The notes under the pieces: generated by a model | Database searches by the model: none | What the model was told of the DNA's origin: nothing | Seen by the model: only the letters and a program-made list of their open reading frames with translations | From: Dactylosporangium sucinum | GTDB taxonomy: Bacteria; Actinomycetota; Actinomycetes; Mycobacteriales; Micromonosporaceae | Assembly (NCBI RefSeq): GCF_014647515.1 | Contig: NZ_BMPI01000047.1 | Span: forward strand, 18,135 to 82,134 | Direction of reading: 5' to 3' | Length of the DNA: 64,000 nt | Program-made: the position numbers and the translations under genes | Part shown: positions 16,057 through 23,923 of the stretch, piece after piece | How the letters are laid out: each line of letters starts with the position of its first letter | Numbering within the stretch: the stretch's first letter is position 1

Positions 16057-17043
16057 GTGTCAGCGTTCGGCGACGATCGTCCGGACCAGTACCAGCCCTA
16101 CGCGCCGTACGGCGCCGCCGGCCACGACTCGGCTCCCGGCTACGGCGACTACCGCGACCAGGGCTACCGCGACCAAGGCTACGGCGACCAGGGCTACGGC
16201 GACGCGCGCTATCGCGACCCGGGCCAGAACGACCCGCGCTACGGCGATCCGCGCTACGGCGACGCCGGCCACGGCGGCTTCGGCTCGGGCTACGGCCCCG
16301 GTCCGTACGGCGCCGAGGAGGAGCACGCCCCCCGGCATCGCAAGACCTCCCGCCTGGTCCTCGCCGTCGGCGCCGGCGTGCTCGCCCTGCTCGTCGTGGG
16401 CGCCGCCGCGTTCGGCGGCTCGGTCCTGCTCGGCGGCTCCGGCAAGGACTCGGGCAACCCGTCCGCGCTGGCCGGCGCCGCCTCGTCGGCCTCCGCCGGC
16501 GACCCGTCGCCGGGCGAGGCGGGCAGCATGTCCGCCGCCCCGACCGAGGGCGCCACCGCCTCGGCCGCCCCCAGCTCGGCGGCGCCGGCCGCGACGAAGA
16601 CGACCCCGCCGGCCAAGCCGAAGACCACCGCCCCGGCGGCCTCCGGCAACGGCTTCTCCGCCGAGGAGGCCGAGGTCCTCGCGATCGTCAACGCGGAGCG
16701 GGCCAAGGCCGGCTGCAAGCCGCTCGCGTTCAACGCGAAGCTGGCCGCGGCCGCGGGCAAGCACTCGCAGGACATGTACCAGCGCAAGTACTTCTCGCAC
16801 ACGACCCCCGAGGGGGTGGACTTCGCCAAGCGGATCTCGAACGAGGGGTACAAGTGGTCGGGCGCGGCGGAGAACATCGCGATGGGCCAGGATTCACCCG
16901 AGAAGGTGATGCAGGCCTGGATGAACAGTGAGGGGCACCGCGCCAACATCCTCAACTGCGGGCTCAAGGACCTCGGCGTCGGCGCGTACCACGTCACCGG
17001 CAAGCCCTGGTACTGGACGCAGGACTTCGGCTCTCCTCGATAG
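16057..17043 (+). CDS. CAP/SCP-domain protein with Tyr-rich N-terminus and one membrane span
   Basis: 328 residues from GTG, after a strong TTTGGAGGAG ribosome site. Residues 1-90 carry degenerate YGD(Q/R)GY repeats of low complexity, cytoplasmic. A single membrane helix lies near 97-122 (LVLAVGAGVLALLVVGAAAF), followed by a Ser/Ala/Pro/Thr stalk and an extracellular CAP domain (about 200-328) with HSQDMYQRKYFSHTTPEG, AAENIAMG and MNSEGHRANILN. CAP domains in bacteria are extracytoplasmic and of mostly unknown activity; two Cys (GCKPL, NCGLKD) may form a disulfide. Single gene. Confidence 0.9.
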   Translation: MSAFGDDRPDQYQPYAPYGAAGHDSAPGYGDYRDQGYRDQGYGDQGYGDARYRDPGQNDPRYGDPRYGDAGHGGFGSGYGPGPYGAEEEHAPRHRKTSRLVLAVGAGVLALLVVGAAAFGGSVLLGGSGKDSGNPSALAGAASSASAGDPSPGEAGSMSAAPTEGATASAAPSSAAPAATKTTPPAKPKTTAPAASGNGFSAEEAEVLAIVNAERAKAGCKPLAFNAKLAAAAGKHSQDMYQRKYFSHTTPEGVDFAKRISNEGYKWSGAAENIAMGQDSPEKVMQAWMNSEGHRANILNCGLKDLGVGAYHVTGKPWYWTQDFGSPR

Positions 17044-17231
17044 GGCTGCGCGGTCCGGCACCGTACACCTGGCCGACCGAGTGGGTGGCGCGTTGCTCAA
17101 CGACGTGCCAGACTCACCGCGGTCAGTGCTTACGGTGCCCGCGGGGATTACTCACGTCACTTCCTCTACGCGGGTGCGCACCACCCGCAACTCCACATCG
17201 AGCTCAGCACCTCGATCAAGGGGAAGAGAAC

Positions 17232-18092
17232 GTGACCGTTGTACCCCGGCGACGGCGGCTGGCGGCGCTCGTCGCCGCGACCCTCCTGGGCCTAGGGCTG
17301 ACCCTGGCCGACGCCTCCCCGGCGTCGGCCGCCGGCGTCGGCTACGTCCGGCTGGCCCACCTCTCGCCCGACACACCCGCCGTCGACGTGTACCTCAGCT
17401 CCGTGACCGGCGCGGTGCCCCAGCAGAAGTTCCCGGCCGTCGGCTACGGCGTCGTCTCGAAGTACCTGGCCCTGCCGCCGGGCACCTACGCCGTGGCGAT
17501 GCGCTCGCCCGGCGCTCCGGCCGACAGCGCGCCCGTCCTCAGCACCCAGGCCACCGTCGAGGAGGGCAAGGCCTACACGGTGGCCGGCGTCGGCAAGTAC
17601 GCCGACCTCGGCCTGCGCGTCATCCCCGACGACCTCGGCGCGCCCGACGGCGGCAAGGCCAAGGTGCGGGTCGTCCAGGCGTCGGTGAAGCACCCCGTGC
17701 TCGACGTCGCCGTCAGCGGCGGCTCGACGATCGCCTCGGGCGTGCAGTTCGCGACCACCACCGGCTACCAGACCGTCGACCCGGGCCGCTTCGCGCTGAA
17801 GCTCTCCGCTCCGGGCGGCGCCTCGGCGGCGACGGTGAGCGCCTCGCTCAAGGCCGGGGCGGTGTACTCGCTGATCGTCATCGACGGCAAGCAGGGCCTC
17901 ACCGCGGAGCTGCGCACCGACGTGCCGAGCGCGGGCGCCGCGCCGGCCGGCGGCGTGGACACCGGCGGCGGTGGCACGGCGGACGAGCGGGACGGCGGCC
18001 TGCCCTGGCTGCCGATCGGCGCGGCCGCGGCCCTGCTCCTGGCCGTGCCCGGCGGGCTGCTCGTGCGCACCCGGATGCGGGCGCGCGCCTAG
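17232..18092 (+). CDS. DUF4397 domain cell-surface protein
   Basis: 286 residues from GTG behind GGGGAAG. The signal peptide starts with VPRRRR and ends near ADASPASAAG. The mature part has two DUF4397-like beta modules (GYVRLAHLSPDTPAVDVYLS; AKVRVVQASVKHPVLDVAVS). The C-terminus is a Gly linker, a hydrophobic helix and RTRMRARA, which looks like a cell-wall sorting tail without a clear LPxTG motif. Immediately downstream is a class F sortase, so it is probably processed or displayed by that enzyme (inference). Confidence 0.85.
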   Translation: MTVVPRRRRLAALVAATLLGLGLTLADASPASAAGVGYVRLAHLSPDTPAVDVYLSSVTGAVPQQKFPAVGYGVVSKYLALPPGTYAVAMRSPGAPADSAPVLSTQATVEEGKAYTVAGVGKYADLGLRVIPDDLGAPDGGKAKVRVVQASVKHPVLDVAVSGGSTIASGVQFATTTGYQTVDPGRFALKLSAPGGASAATVSASLKAGAVYSLIVIDGKQGLTAELRTDVPSAGAAPAGGVDTGGGGTADERDGGLPWLPIGAAAALLLAVPGGLLVRTRMRARA

Positions 18093-18095
18093 GCT
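18090..18095 (+). promoter_or_regulatory. Putative -10 element (TAGGCT) of the sortase gene, including the upstream stop codon
   Basis: The TAG of the hexamer is the stop codon of the DUF4397 gene; 6-nt gap to ATG 18102. Confidence 0.4.
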
Positions 18096-18101
18096 GCACC
18101 C

Positions 18102-18770
18102 ATGCGCGCGTCGGACGGGCGGGTGGTCAGGCATCGGAGGTACCGCCTGACCCCCGCCCGCCGTCGTGCCGCGGCCCTCGTGCTCAGCGTGCTGGCCCTC
18201 GCCGCCCCGGTCTACGCCGGCACCGCGGCCCTCGTCGGCCGCCGCGTCGAGGCCGCCGCGGGCGAGTCGACCTGGATCGTCCCCAACCGCATCGACCTGC
18301 CGGCGGACGCCGCGACGGACGCCGCGGGGGCGGGCCCGCCGCCGAGCCGGCTGCGCATCGGGGCGCTGGGCGTGGACACCGCGCTGGAGTCGCTGACGAT
18401 GGACGCGGCCGGGGTCCTGGCCTCGCCGAAGGCGTACGGGGAGGCGGGCTGGTTCGCGCAGGGCACGATGCCCGGCGACCCGGGCCCGGCGGTGCTGGCC
18501 GGGCACGTCGACTCGAAGACCGGCCCGGCGGTGTTCTACAAGCTGCACGAGCTGAAGGCCGGCGACAAGGTGCTCGTCCTGCGCGGCGACGCCTGGCTGG
18601 CCTTCAGCGTGACCGCGGTCGAGCACTACGCGAAGGCGCACTTCCCGACCCAGCGGGTCTACGGGCCGACGCCCGTGGCGGAGCTGCGGCTCATCACCTG
18701 TGGCGGGGCGTTCGACTCGGCCCGCCACTCGTACCGTGACAACGTCGTCGTCTACGCGGTGCTGAGCTGA
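18102..18770 (+). CDS. Class F sortase
   Basis: 222 residues. A signal/anchor helix lies at about 23-45 after a basic leader. The sortase triad is His135 (VLAGHVDSKTG), Cys200 (RLITCGGAFD) and an Arg in SARHSYRDNVVVYAV. Class F enzymes are typical of actinobacteria and join surface proteins to the cell wall or are housekeeping transpeptidases outside the membrane. It begins 9 bp after the DUF4397 gene, which is the likely partner. Confidence 0.9.
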   Translation: MRASDGRVVRHRRYRLTPARRRAAALVLSVLALAAPVYAGTAALVGRRVEAAAGESTWIVPNRIDLPADAATDAAGAGPPPSRLRIGALGVDTALESLTMDAAGVLASPKAYGEAGWFAQGTMPGDPGPAVLAGHVDSKTGPAVFYKLHELKAGDKVLVLRGDAWLAFSVTAVEHYAKAHFPTQRVYGPTPVAELRLITCGGAFDSARHSYRDNVVVYAVLS

Positions 18771-19083
18771 GGAGAAGTTTTGGGTCGGTGTGCCAGGTCG
18801 CCTCGCGGCGATAGGCGCGACACGGCTCCAGCCGAACGGTATTCCGTGAAGGCAGTGTGGTGAGGCCCGGGGACACACAGCACACCGACATGAAAAACAG
18901 TAGCGCGCCCGGTCCGCGTCGTCCCGCGATCCCGGCATGGAAGAGATCACAGAGAAAACCGCTCAGTCCGGGATTAGCGCCGACGCCCGCCGGCTCCGCT
19001 CGGCGACCGGGCGACCGGGCGACCGGGCGACCGGGCGACGGCACGGGCGCCGGGGGAGTAGCGGTGTCGGTATGCTCACCGGC
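18771..19083. other. Intergenic region with 8-bp repeats
   Basis: 313 bp without a gene I can support. It holds four tandem copies of GCGACCGG (19003-19034) with a decayed fifth, and relatively AT-rich patches near 18773-18790 and 18885-18905. The end contains the TATGCT element of the next gene. Confidence 0.5.
19071..19076 (+). promoter_or_regulatory. Putative -10 element (TATGCT) of the three-gene envelope operon
   Basis: 7-nt gap to GTG 19084. The hexamer contains an in-frame ATG (19072) that would otherwise be taken as the start. Confidence 0.45.
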
Positions 19084-19731
19084 GTGGCGGACCAAGGGGG
19101 AGGGCCGGCCGGGTCGGTGCCGATCGGCCGGTTGCGGGCAACCCTGCTCAACGCCCCGCTGCGCTGGCTGGCCGGCGCCGTGGCCGCCGTCGTGGTCCTG
19201 GTCTCCGGCGCCTTCGGCGGCTTCGACAAGGTCGATCCGCACACGTCCGAGATCCCGGAGCTCACGGTCGAGCAGCCGTTCGACGCCGCCGCCTGGAAGG
19301 TCACGATCCACTCCGTCCGTGCCCTCGACGAGCTGCCGCCCCTCAAGCACCAGGAGGACAAGGGCTGGCGCTGGATCATCGTGATCGCCACGGTCGAGGT
19401 GACCGGCTACGGCGCGAGCACGACGTTCTACGAGGACGCGCTGCAGGTGCGCGGCATCGAGGGCGTGCCGGCCAAGCACGCCGACCGGGTCACCCTGGCC
19501 GCCGACGCGACGAACGGCCCGCTGCTGCACCCCGGGGTGCCGGCCCGGCTCGGCTTCTTCTGGGACCAGCGGGCGAGCGCCCCGGTCCCGGCCGAGATCC
19601 AGGTCGGCGTCTACGGCATGACCTACGAGGTCGACGAGCTGACCGGCCTGCACGGCTGGTCCCCCGACGAGGCGGACGGCCCGCCCCGGGCCATGCGGGC
19701 GCTGCCCGTGAACACCGAGCCGGTGCCCTGA
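19084..19731 (+). CDS. Single-span membrane protein with extracellular beta domain, operon gene 1
   Basis: 215 residues. A short cytoplasmic head is followed by a membrane helix near 30-50 (RWLAGAVAAVVVLVSGAF). The outer part has alternating strands (ELTVEQPFDAAAWKVTIHSV, WRWIIVIATVEVTGYGAST, AEIQVGVYGMTYEVDEL), resembling DUF4352/immunoglobulin-like extracytoplasmic domains. No enzyme motif. Its stop overlaps the next ATG (ATGA). I chose GTG 19084 from the -10 position; ATG 19072 is the alternative. Confidence 0.65.
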   Translation: MADQGGGPAGSVPIGRLRATLLNAPLRWLAGAVAAVVVLVSGAFGGFDKVDPHTSEIPELTVEQPFDAAAWKVTIHSVRALDELPPLKHQEDKGWRWIIVIATVEVTGYGASTTFYEDALQVRGIEGVPAKHADRVTLAADATNGPLLHPGVPARLGFFWDQRASAPVPAEIQVGVYGMTYEVDELTGLHGWSPDEADGPPRAMRALPVNTEPVP

Positions 19732-20396
19732 TGACCGCGCCCGCCACTGCTCCGGCCGCTGCTCCGGCGGCCGTTCCGGCCGCCGGCCCGGACCCCGCCT
19801 CGGGCCGGCACCGCCGGCGTGGCCCGAGCCTCGGCTCGCGCCTGCTGACCGCGCTCCTCGTGCTGGCCACCCTGGTCGGCGGCACGGTCGTCATCCTCAC
19901 CAAGCGCCAGCCCGACGACGTGCAGCGCCAGTTCTACGTGACCGGCACCGCCGGCCGCCCGGTCACCGCCCGCACCATCACGGTGACGCTGCTCGACGCG
20001 ACCGGCGCCCTGAAGCTCCGGGGCCCGAAGGCGGTCCTGGAGACCCCGGGCATGTGGGTGACCGTCCGCGTGCGGGTGGTGGCCACGGAGCAGCCGGTCC
20101 TGCTGGGCCTGGCCCAGCTGCGCGACGACCGCGACCGGGTGTTCGAGGTCTCGAACCGTCTCGGCCAGCCGCTGGCGGGCGGCCGGACCTTCCAGCCGGG
20201 CGTCCCGGTCGAGGGCCCGCTGGTGTTCGAGGTGGCCCGGGACGTCAAGACCCTGACCCTGCTGCTGTCGACGAAGTCGAGCGCGGTGAAGACCTATCTC
20301 GAGGCGATCGCGCAGATCGACGTGCCGGCCTCCGTCGACGCCTGGCGCACGGAGGAGCAACCCGTGACGGTCCCGTCGGCCAAGGTCGCCGAATGA
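19731..20396 (+). CDS. Single-span membrane protein with extracellular beta domain, operon gene 2
   Basis: 221 residues. An Ala/Pro-rich cytoplasmic start, RHRRRGPSL, and a membrane helix (SRLLTALLVLATLVGGTVVI) precede an extracellular domain with GMWVTVRVRVVATEQPVLLG and VEGPLVFEVARDVKTLTLLL, again DUF4352-like. ATGA overlaps join it to both neighbours, so the three proteins are made together and may form one surface complex. No catalytic or binding motif is visible. Confidence 0.65.
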   Translation: MTAPATAPAAAPAAVPAAGPDPASGRHRRRGPSLGSRLLTALLVLATLVGGTVVILTKRQPDDVQRQFYVTGTAGRPVTARTITVTLLDATGALKLRGPKAVLETPGMWVTVRVRVVATEQPVLLGLAQLRDDRDRVFEVSNRLGQPLAGGRTFQPGVPVEGPLVFEVARDVKTLTLLLSTKSSAVKTYLEAIAQIDVPASVDAWRTEEQPVTVPSAKVAE

Positions 20397-21283
20397 CGTA
20401 CCCCGCCCCGCCCGCCGGCCCGTTCCCGCCGGCCGCCCCGGCCTTCGCGCCGACCGGCCAGTTCCCACCTGCCGGCCCGGCGGTCCCGTTCCCGGCTCCC
20501 GGCCCGTACGCCACGCCGACCGGTCAGTTCCCACCTGCCGGCCCGGTGGCCCCGTTCCCGGCTCCCGGCCCGTACGCCACGCCGACCGGCCAGTTCCGGC
20601 CGCCCGTTCCCGGCCAGTTCCCGCCCGGAGCCGTGCCGCCGCCCATGACGGCCGCGCCCCCGACGGCCGCGCCCCCGTTCCCCGGCCCTCCGGCGCCCGG
20701 ACCGGCAGCGGTCGCCGGCCCGCCGGGCTGGTGGCGGCGCAACCGCTGGGGCCTCCTGCTGCTCGTCCCGATGCTGGCCGCGGCCCTCCTCGGCCCGTGG
20801 TGGGAGGACGGACGCGTGTACCTGTCCGACCCGACGGAGCCCCGCGTCCCGGTCGGGACCGGCGAGGCCGGCTGGGTCGCGTTCGCCGGCGCCCGCATGC
20901 GCCTGGAGAAGCTCGCCGACGTCAAGAACGTCGTGGACCGCGACCGCAAGCCACTCGCCGTCGGCGGCGCGGTCGTGTGGGAGGCGACGGTGGCGTACGA
21001 CGATCCGCAGCAGGAGAACCCCAAGCTGTCCGCCTGCACCGTCTACCTGGAGGACACGACGGGCCGCCGCTTCAGCGACCGCCCCAACGAGCTGTCCCGG
21101 GCCAATCTCCCGTCCGGCAGCGGCTGCACCCGCCCGACGACGGCCGGCAGGAGCGCACCCCCGCCGGGCGCCCGCTACCTGAAGACGTACTTCTTCCTGC
21201 TCCCGCCGGACGCCACCCCGTCCGCGCTCTGGGTCACCGTGCCGATCGAGAACCCGAACTACGCCCGCCTCCCCCGCCCGTAG
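20393..21283 (+). CDS. Pro-rich single-span membrane protein, operon gene 3
   Basis: 296 residues. The first 115 are Pro/Ala/Phe-rich, with a 23-residue unit containing PTGQFPPAGP..PFPAPGPYAT repeated twice and a partial third time; the DNA repeats are almost identical (from about 20451). A membrane helix (GLLLLVPMLAAALLGPWW) follows. The extracellular part has two Cys (LSACTVYLED, SGSGCTRPTT), likely a disulfide, and strands like genes 1 and 2. The ATG overlaps the previous stop. Convergent with the large membrane protein 4 bp away. Confidence 0.65.
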   Translation: MTYPAPPAGPFPPAAPAFAPTGQFPPAGPAVPFPAPGPYATPTGQFPPAGPVAPFPAPGPYATPTGQFRPPVPGQFPPGAVPPPMTAAPPTAAPPFPGPPAPGPAAVAGPPGWWRRNRWGLLLLVPMLAAALLGPWWEDGRVYLSDPTEPRVPVGTGEAGWVAFAGARMRLEKLADVKNVVDRDRKPLAVGGAVVWEATVAYDDPQQENPKLSACTVYLEDTTGRRFSDRPNELSRANLPSGSGCTRPTTAGRSAPPPGARYLKTYFFLLPPDATPSALWVTVPIENPNYARLPRP

Positions 21284-21287
21284 CGGC

Positions 21288-23861
21288 TCAGGGCTCCTCC
21301 GGCCACAACACCGGCCCCTCGTCCGGCTGCGGCGCCCGCTGCGCGGGAGGCGCCCAGGGCGCAGCACCAGCCGGCGCGCCGGTGGATGTCGCGGGCGCGG
21401 GCGGAGCCGCCGGGGCGTGCGGGGTTCCGGCGTGGACGGGCGCGGCCGGAGCGAGATGGTACGCGGGCGGCTGCGGCACCGGAGGCCCGGCAGGCGGGCG
21501 GGGCGGCATCGGTCCGGCGGGCGGGCGGGGCGGCATCGGTCCGGCGGGCGGCGCCGGGGACCCGGCCGGGATGGCCCCCGTCGGCGGCGCGGCCGGCGCG
21601 AACCCGGGTTGATGCTGCGGCGGACGGGGCGGCGCCGGGATCGGGACGGGCCGTCCATGCTGCGGCGCGGGTGGCTGCGGCATCGCGGGCGGCGGTGCGG
21701 AACCCGGTGCCGGGTACGCGGTGCTGGCTGCCGCGGGCGGCGGATACGCGCCGTGGTGCGGAGGCGCCGAGAACCCTCGCGTCACCGGTGCCGGCGGGGC
21801 CGGCGGCTGCGCAGCGACCGGCGCGTACGGACCGGGCGGTTGCACCACGGGCGGCTGCGGCATGGGTGGTCGCGGCGCGGGCAGGTGTGGGGGCCGCGGG
21901 GCGGGTGGGGGCGGGGCGGCGTTGGTCAGGCCGAGGAGGACGCCCGGCAGGGTCCGTTCCGCGTCGGAGTCGGTCGAGCCGGAGACCGGTGCCGGCCCGG
22001 CGGACCCGGCCGGTTGCGGGGGCTGGTCGGTGAGGCCGAGGAGGACGCCCGGCAGGGTCCGCTCGGCGTCCGAGTCGGTCGAGCCCGAGATCGGGGCCCG
22101 GAGCGGGGCGGCACCGGTGTCGACCGTGTCGTCGGAGAGCATGGCCGCATCGAGGGTGTACGCCTGCAGAGCCGGTGCCGGAACACCCGGCGCGAGGTGC
22201 GAAGCCGCCGCCGGAAACGGCTCGGCCACCGGGGGTGGAGCAGCCACTGGCGGCGGCCCGCCAACCAGGACCGGCGCGGCAGCAGGAAGAGGCCCGGCAG
22301 CAGGAAGCGGCGCGGCAGCAGCGGACGGCGCGGCAGCAGCGGACGGCGCGGCAGCAGCAAACGGGGTGACTGCAGCGAACGGCGCGGCAGCCACCGGAAC
22401 TGGGACGGCCACCGGCAGCGGCACGGAGACGGGAGCCGGCGGCGGGGGCGGCGCGGTGATGGGAGCGGCCGCCGCCGGCGCCGTCGAGGCGGGCGCCACG
22501 GACGGGTCGGCGGGGGCGTCAGCGGGAGGCTCGGGGGCGCGCAGCTCGCGGTCCACGCGCTGGGCCAGGACCAGGCGGTCGATGGCCGCGGTCAGGAGGC
22601 AGATCAGCGCCACCTGCTCGATCACCGTCAACAGCGGGTCCGTCATGGCGGCCAGGAAGAACCAGGTGTCCGGGTTGCGCGGGCCGACCGCCAGCCGCAC
22701 CAGCTCCCACAGCCACGCGGACAGCCCCAGGCGGCGGGTGCCGTCGAAGACCAGCGGGGCGACCAGGAGGTACAGCAGGCAGAACAGCAGCAGCGGGCGC
22801 GTGCTGCCGCGGGCCAGGAGGCGCAGGCCGGCCAGCATCGGGCCGAAGCGGTCGCGGAAGCCGGTGGAGGTGCGCGTCGAGACCCAGCCGGTGAAGCCCG
22901 TGCGGGGGCGGGCGCGGCGGCCGTCGGCGGGGGAGAGGTCGGGCAGGCGGTGGCCGTAGACGACGGCGCCCACCGTCAGCCAGGCCACCGGAGCCAGGAT
23001 CACCGTCTCCACGTTGGCGAAGACGGCGCCGACCCACGCCAGCGCCTCGTTCACCGGGAGGCTCAGGTCGCCCAGCCGGCCCACCACGTCGTCCTTCACG
23101 CCGACCGACCACGCGATGATGCGGCGGTTGGCGACCCAGCCGAACAGCAGGCCGGGCACGACGGCCAGCGGGATGAGGACGACCATGAGCCAGACCGACT
23201 CGAAGTACGCGCCGATGATGCCCAGCCAGCGCGGACCGCGCGGGGGCTGGGACGGGTCGGCGGGCCGCCGCAGGCGCCCGATCGCCCACCGCGCGGCGAA
23301 CGCCGCCGCGACCACGGCGACGACGACCCACGACAGCTCGACGTCGAAGCGCGACGTCAGGCCGAACATCTCCTGGTCGGGGCCGTCGGTGGTGATGTTC
23401 TTCGCGGCGATGTCGAAGTTGTCCGCGACGGTGGCCATGAAGGCCTCGTACCGGTACGAGTTCACCGTGTCGTCGAGGTAGCCCTGCGCGGACCAGACGG
23501 CGAGGAACGGGATCAGGACGCTGCCCAGGTGGTCCAGGGCGCTGCGGTGCTCCGTGGCGGCGGCGTGGGCGGCGCGGGCGAACGGCAGGGACGGGCGGAC
23601 GGCGCGCATCATCAGCACATACGTGCTCAGGACGACCAGTGGGACCAGCATCAGGACCAGGAAGCCGGCGATCGGGTCCAGCTTGCTCGACCGGACGGCG
23701 CCCTTGAGGACGAGCCACTGCAGGGCCTGGCCCGCGAACGCCAGCGCGAAGAGCACCGGCCAGTGCCGCCACAGCAGGCGGAACGCGGTCCCGATGAAGC
23801 CCACCGCGTCGGACAGGCCTCGGCGCACGGACCGCCGCCCCGCCCCCACGTCCCCCGTCAC
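21288..23861 (-). CDS. Multi-span membrane protein with long Pro/Ala-rich tail
   Basis: 857 residues from GTG. Residues 20-450 carry about eight hydrophobic helices (VLFALAFAGQALQWLVL, LVLMLVPLVVLSTYVLMM, VVVAVVAAAFAARWAIG, LMVVLIPLAVVPGLLFGW). Residues 455-857 are low-complexity Ala/Pro/Val with an exact repeat GSTDSDAERTLPGVLLGLT twice and PAGPMPPRPPAGPMPPRPP. No family recognised. TAGCCT lies 7 nt before the GTG. Tail repeats show GC codon bias similar to neighbours, so recent transfer is not indicated. It shares its 3' boundary with the envelope operon; a joint role is only guessed. Confidence 0.7.
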   Translation of the reverse strand: MTGDVGAGRRSVRRGLSDAVGFIGTAFRLLWRHWPVLFALAFAGQALQWLVLKGAVRSSKLDPIAGFLVLMLVPLVVLSTYVLMMRAVRPSLPFARAAHAAATEHRSALDHLGSVLIPFLAVWSAQGYLDDTVNSYRYEAFMATVADNFDIAAKNITTDGPDQEMFGLTSRFDVELSWVVVAVVAAAFAARWAIGRLRRPADPSQPPRGPRWLGIIGAYFESVWLMVVLIPLAVVPGLLFGWVANRRIIAWSVGVKDDVVGRLGDLSLPVNEALAWVGAVFANVETVILAPVAWLTVGAVVYGHRLPDLSPADGRRARPRTGFTGWVSTRTSTGFRDRFGPMLAGLRLLARGSTRPLLLFCLLYLLVAPLVFDGTRRLGLSAWLWELVRLAVGPRNPDTWFFLAAMTDPLLTVIEQVALICLLTAAIDRLVLAQRVDRELRAPEPPADAPADPSVAPASTAPAAAAPITAPPPPPAPVSVPLPVAVPVPVAAAPFAAVTPFAAAAPSAAAAPSAAAAPLPAAGPLPAAAPVLVGGPPPVAAPPPVAEPFPAAASHLAPGVPAPALQAYTLDAAMLSDDTVDTGAAPLRAPISGSTDSDAERTLPGVLLGLTDQPPQPAGSAGPAPVSGSTDSDAERTLPGVLLGLTNAAPPPPAPRPPHLPAPRPPMPQPPVVQPPGPYAPVAAQPPAPPAPVTRGFSAPPHHGAYPPPAAASTAYPAPGSAPPPAMPQPPAPQHGRPVPIPAPPRPPQHQPGFAPAAPPTGAIPAGSPAPPAGPMPPRPPAGPMPPRPPAGPPVPQPPAYHLAPAAPVHAGTPHAPAAPPAPATSTGAPAGAAPWAPPAQRAPQPDEGPVLWPEEP

Positions 23862-23868
23862 GCTGCGC

Positions 23869-23874
23869 AGGCTA
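23869..23874 (-). promoter_or_regulatory. Putative -10 element (TAGCCT) of the large membrane protein
   Basis: 7-nt gap to GTG 23861; divergent from the element at 23911. Confidence 0.5.
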
Positions 23875-23910
23875 TCCCGATCGATGCGGTCCCCTCAACG
23901 CGGCTGGGAC

Positions 23911-23916
23911 TATGGT
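23911..23916 (+). promoter_or_regulatory. Putative -10 element (TATGGT) of the alpha/beta hydrolase gene
   Basis: 7-nt gap to GTG 23924, arguing against the ATG at 23912, which lies inside the hexamer. Confidence 0.5.
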
Positions 23917-23923
23917 CCACGGT

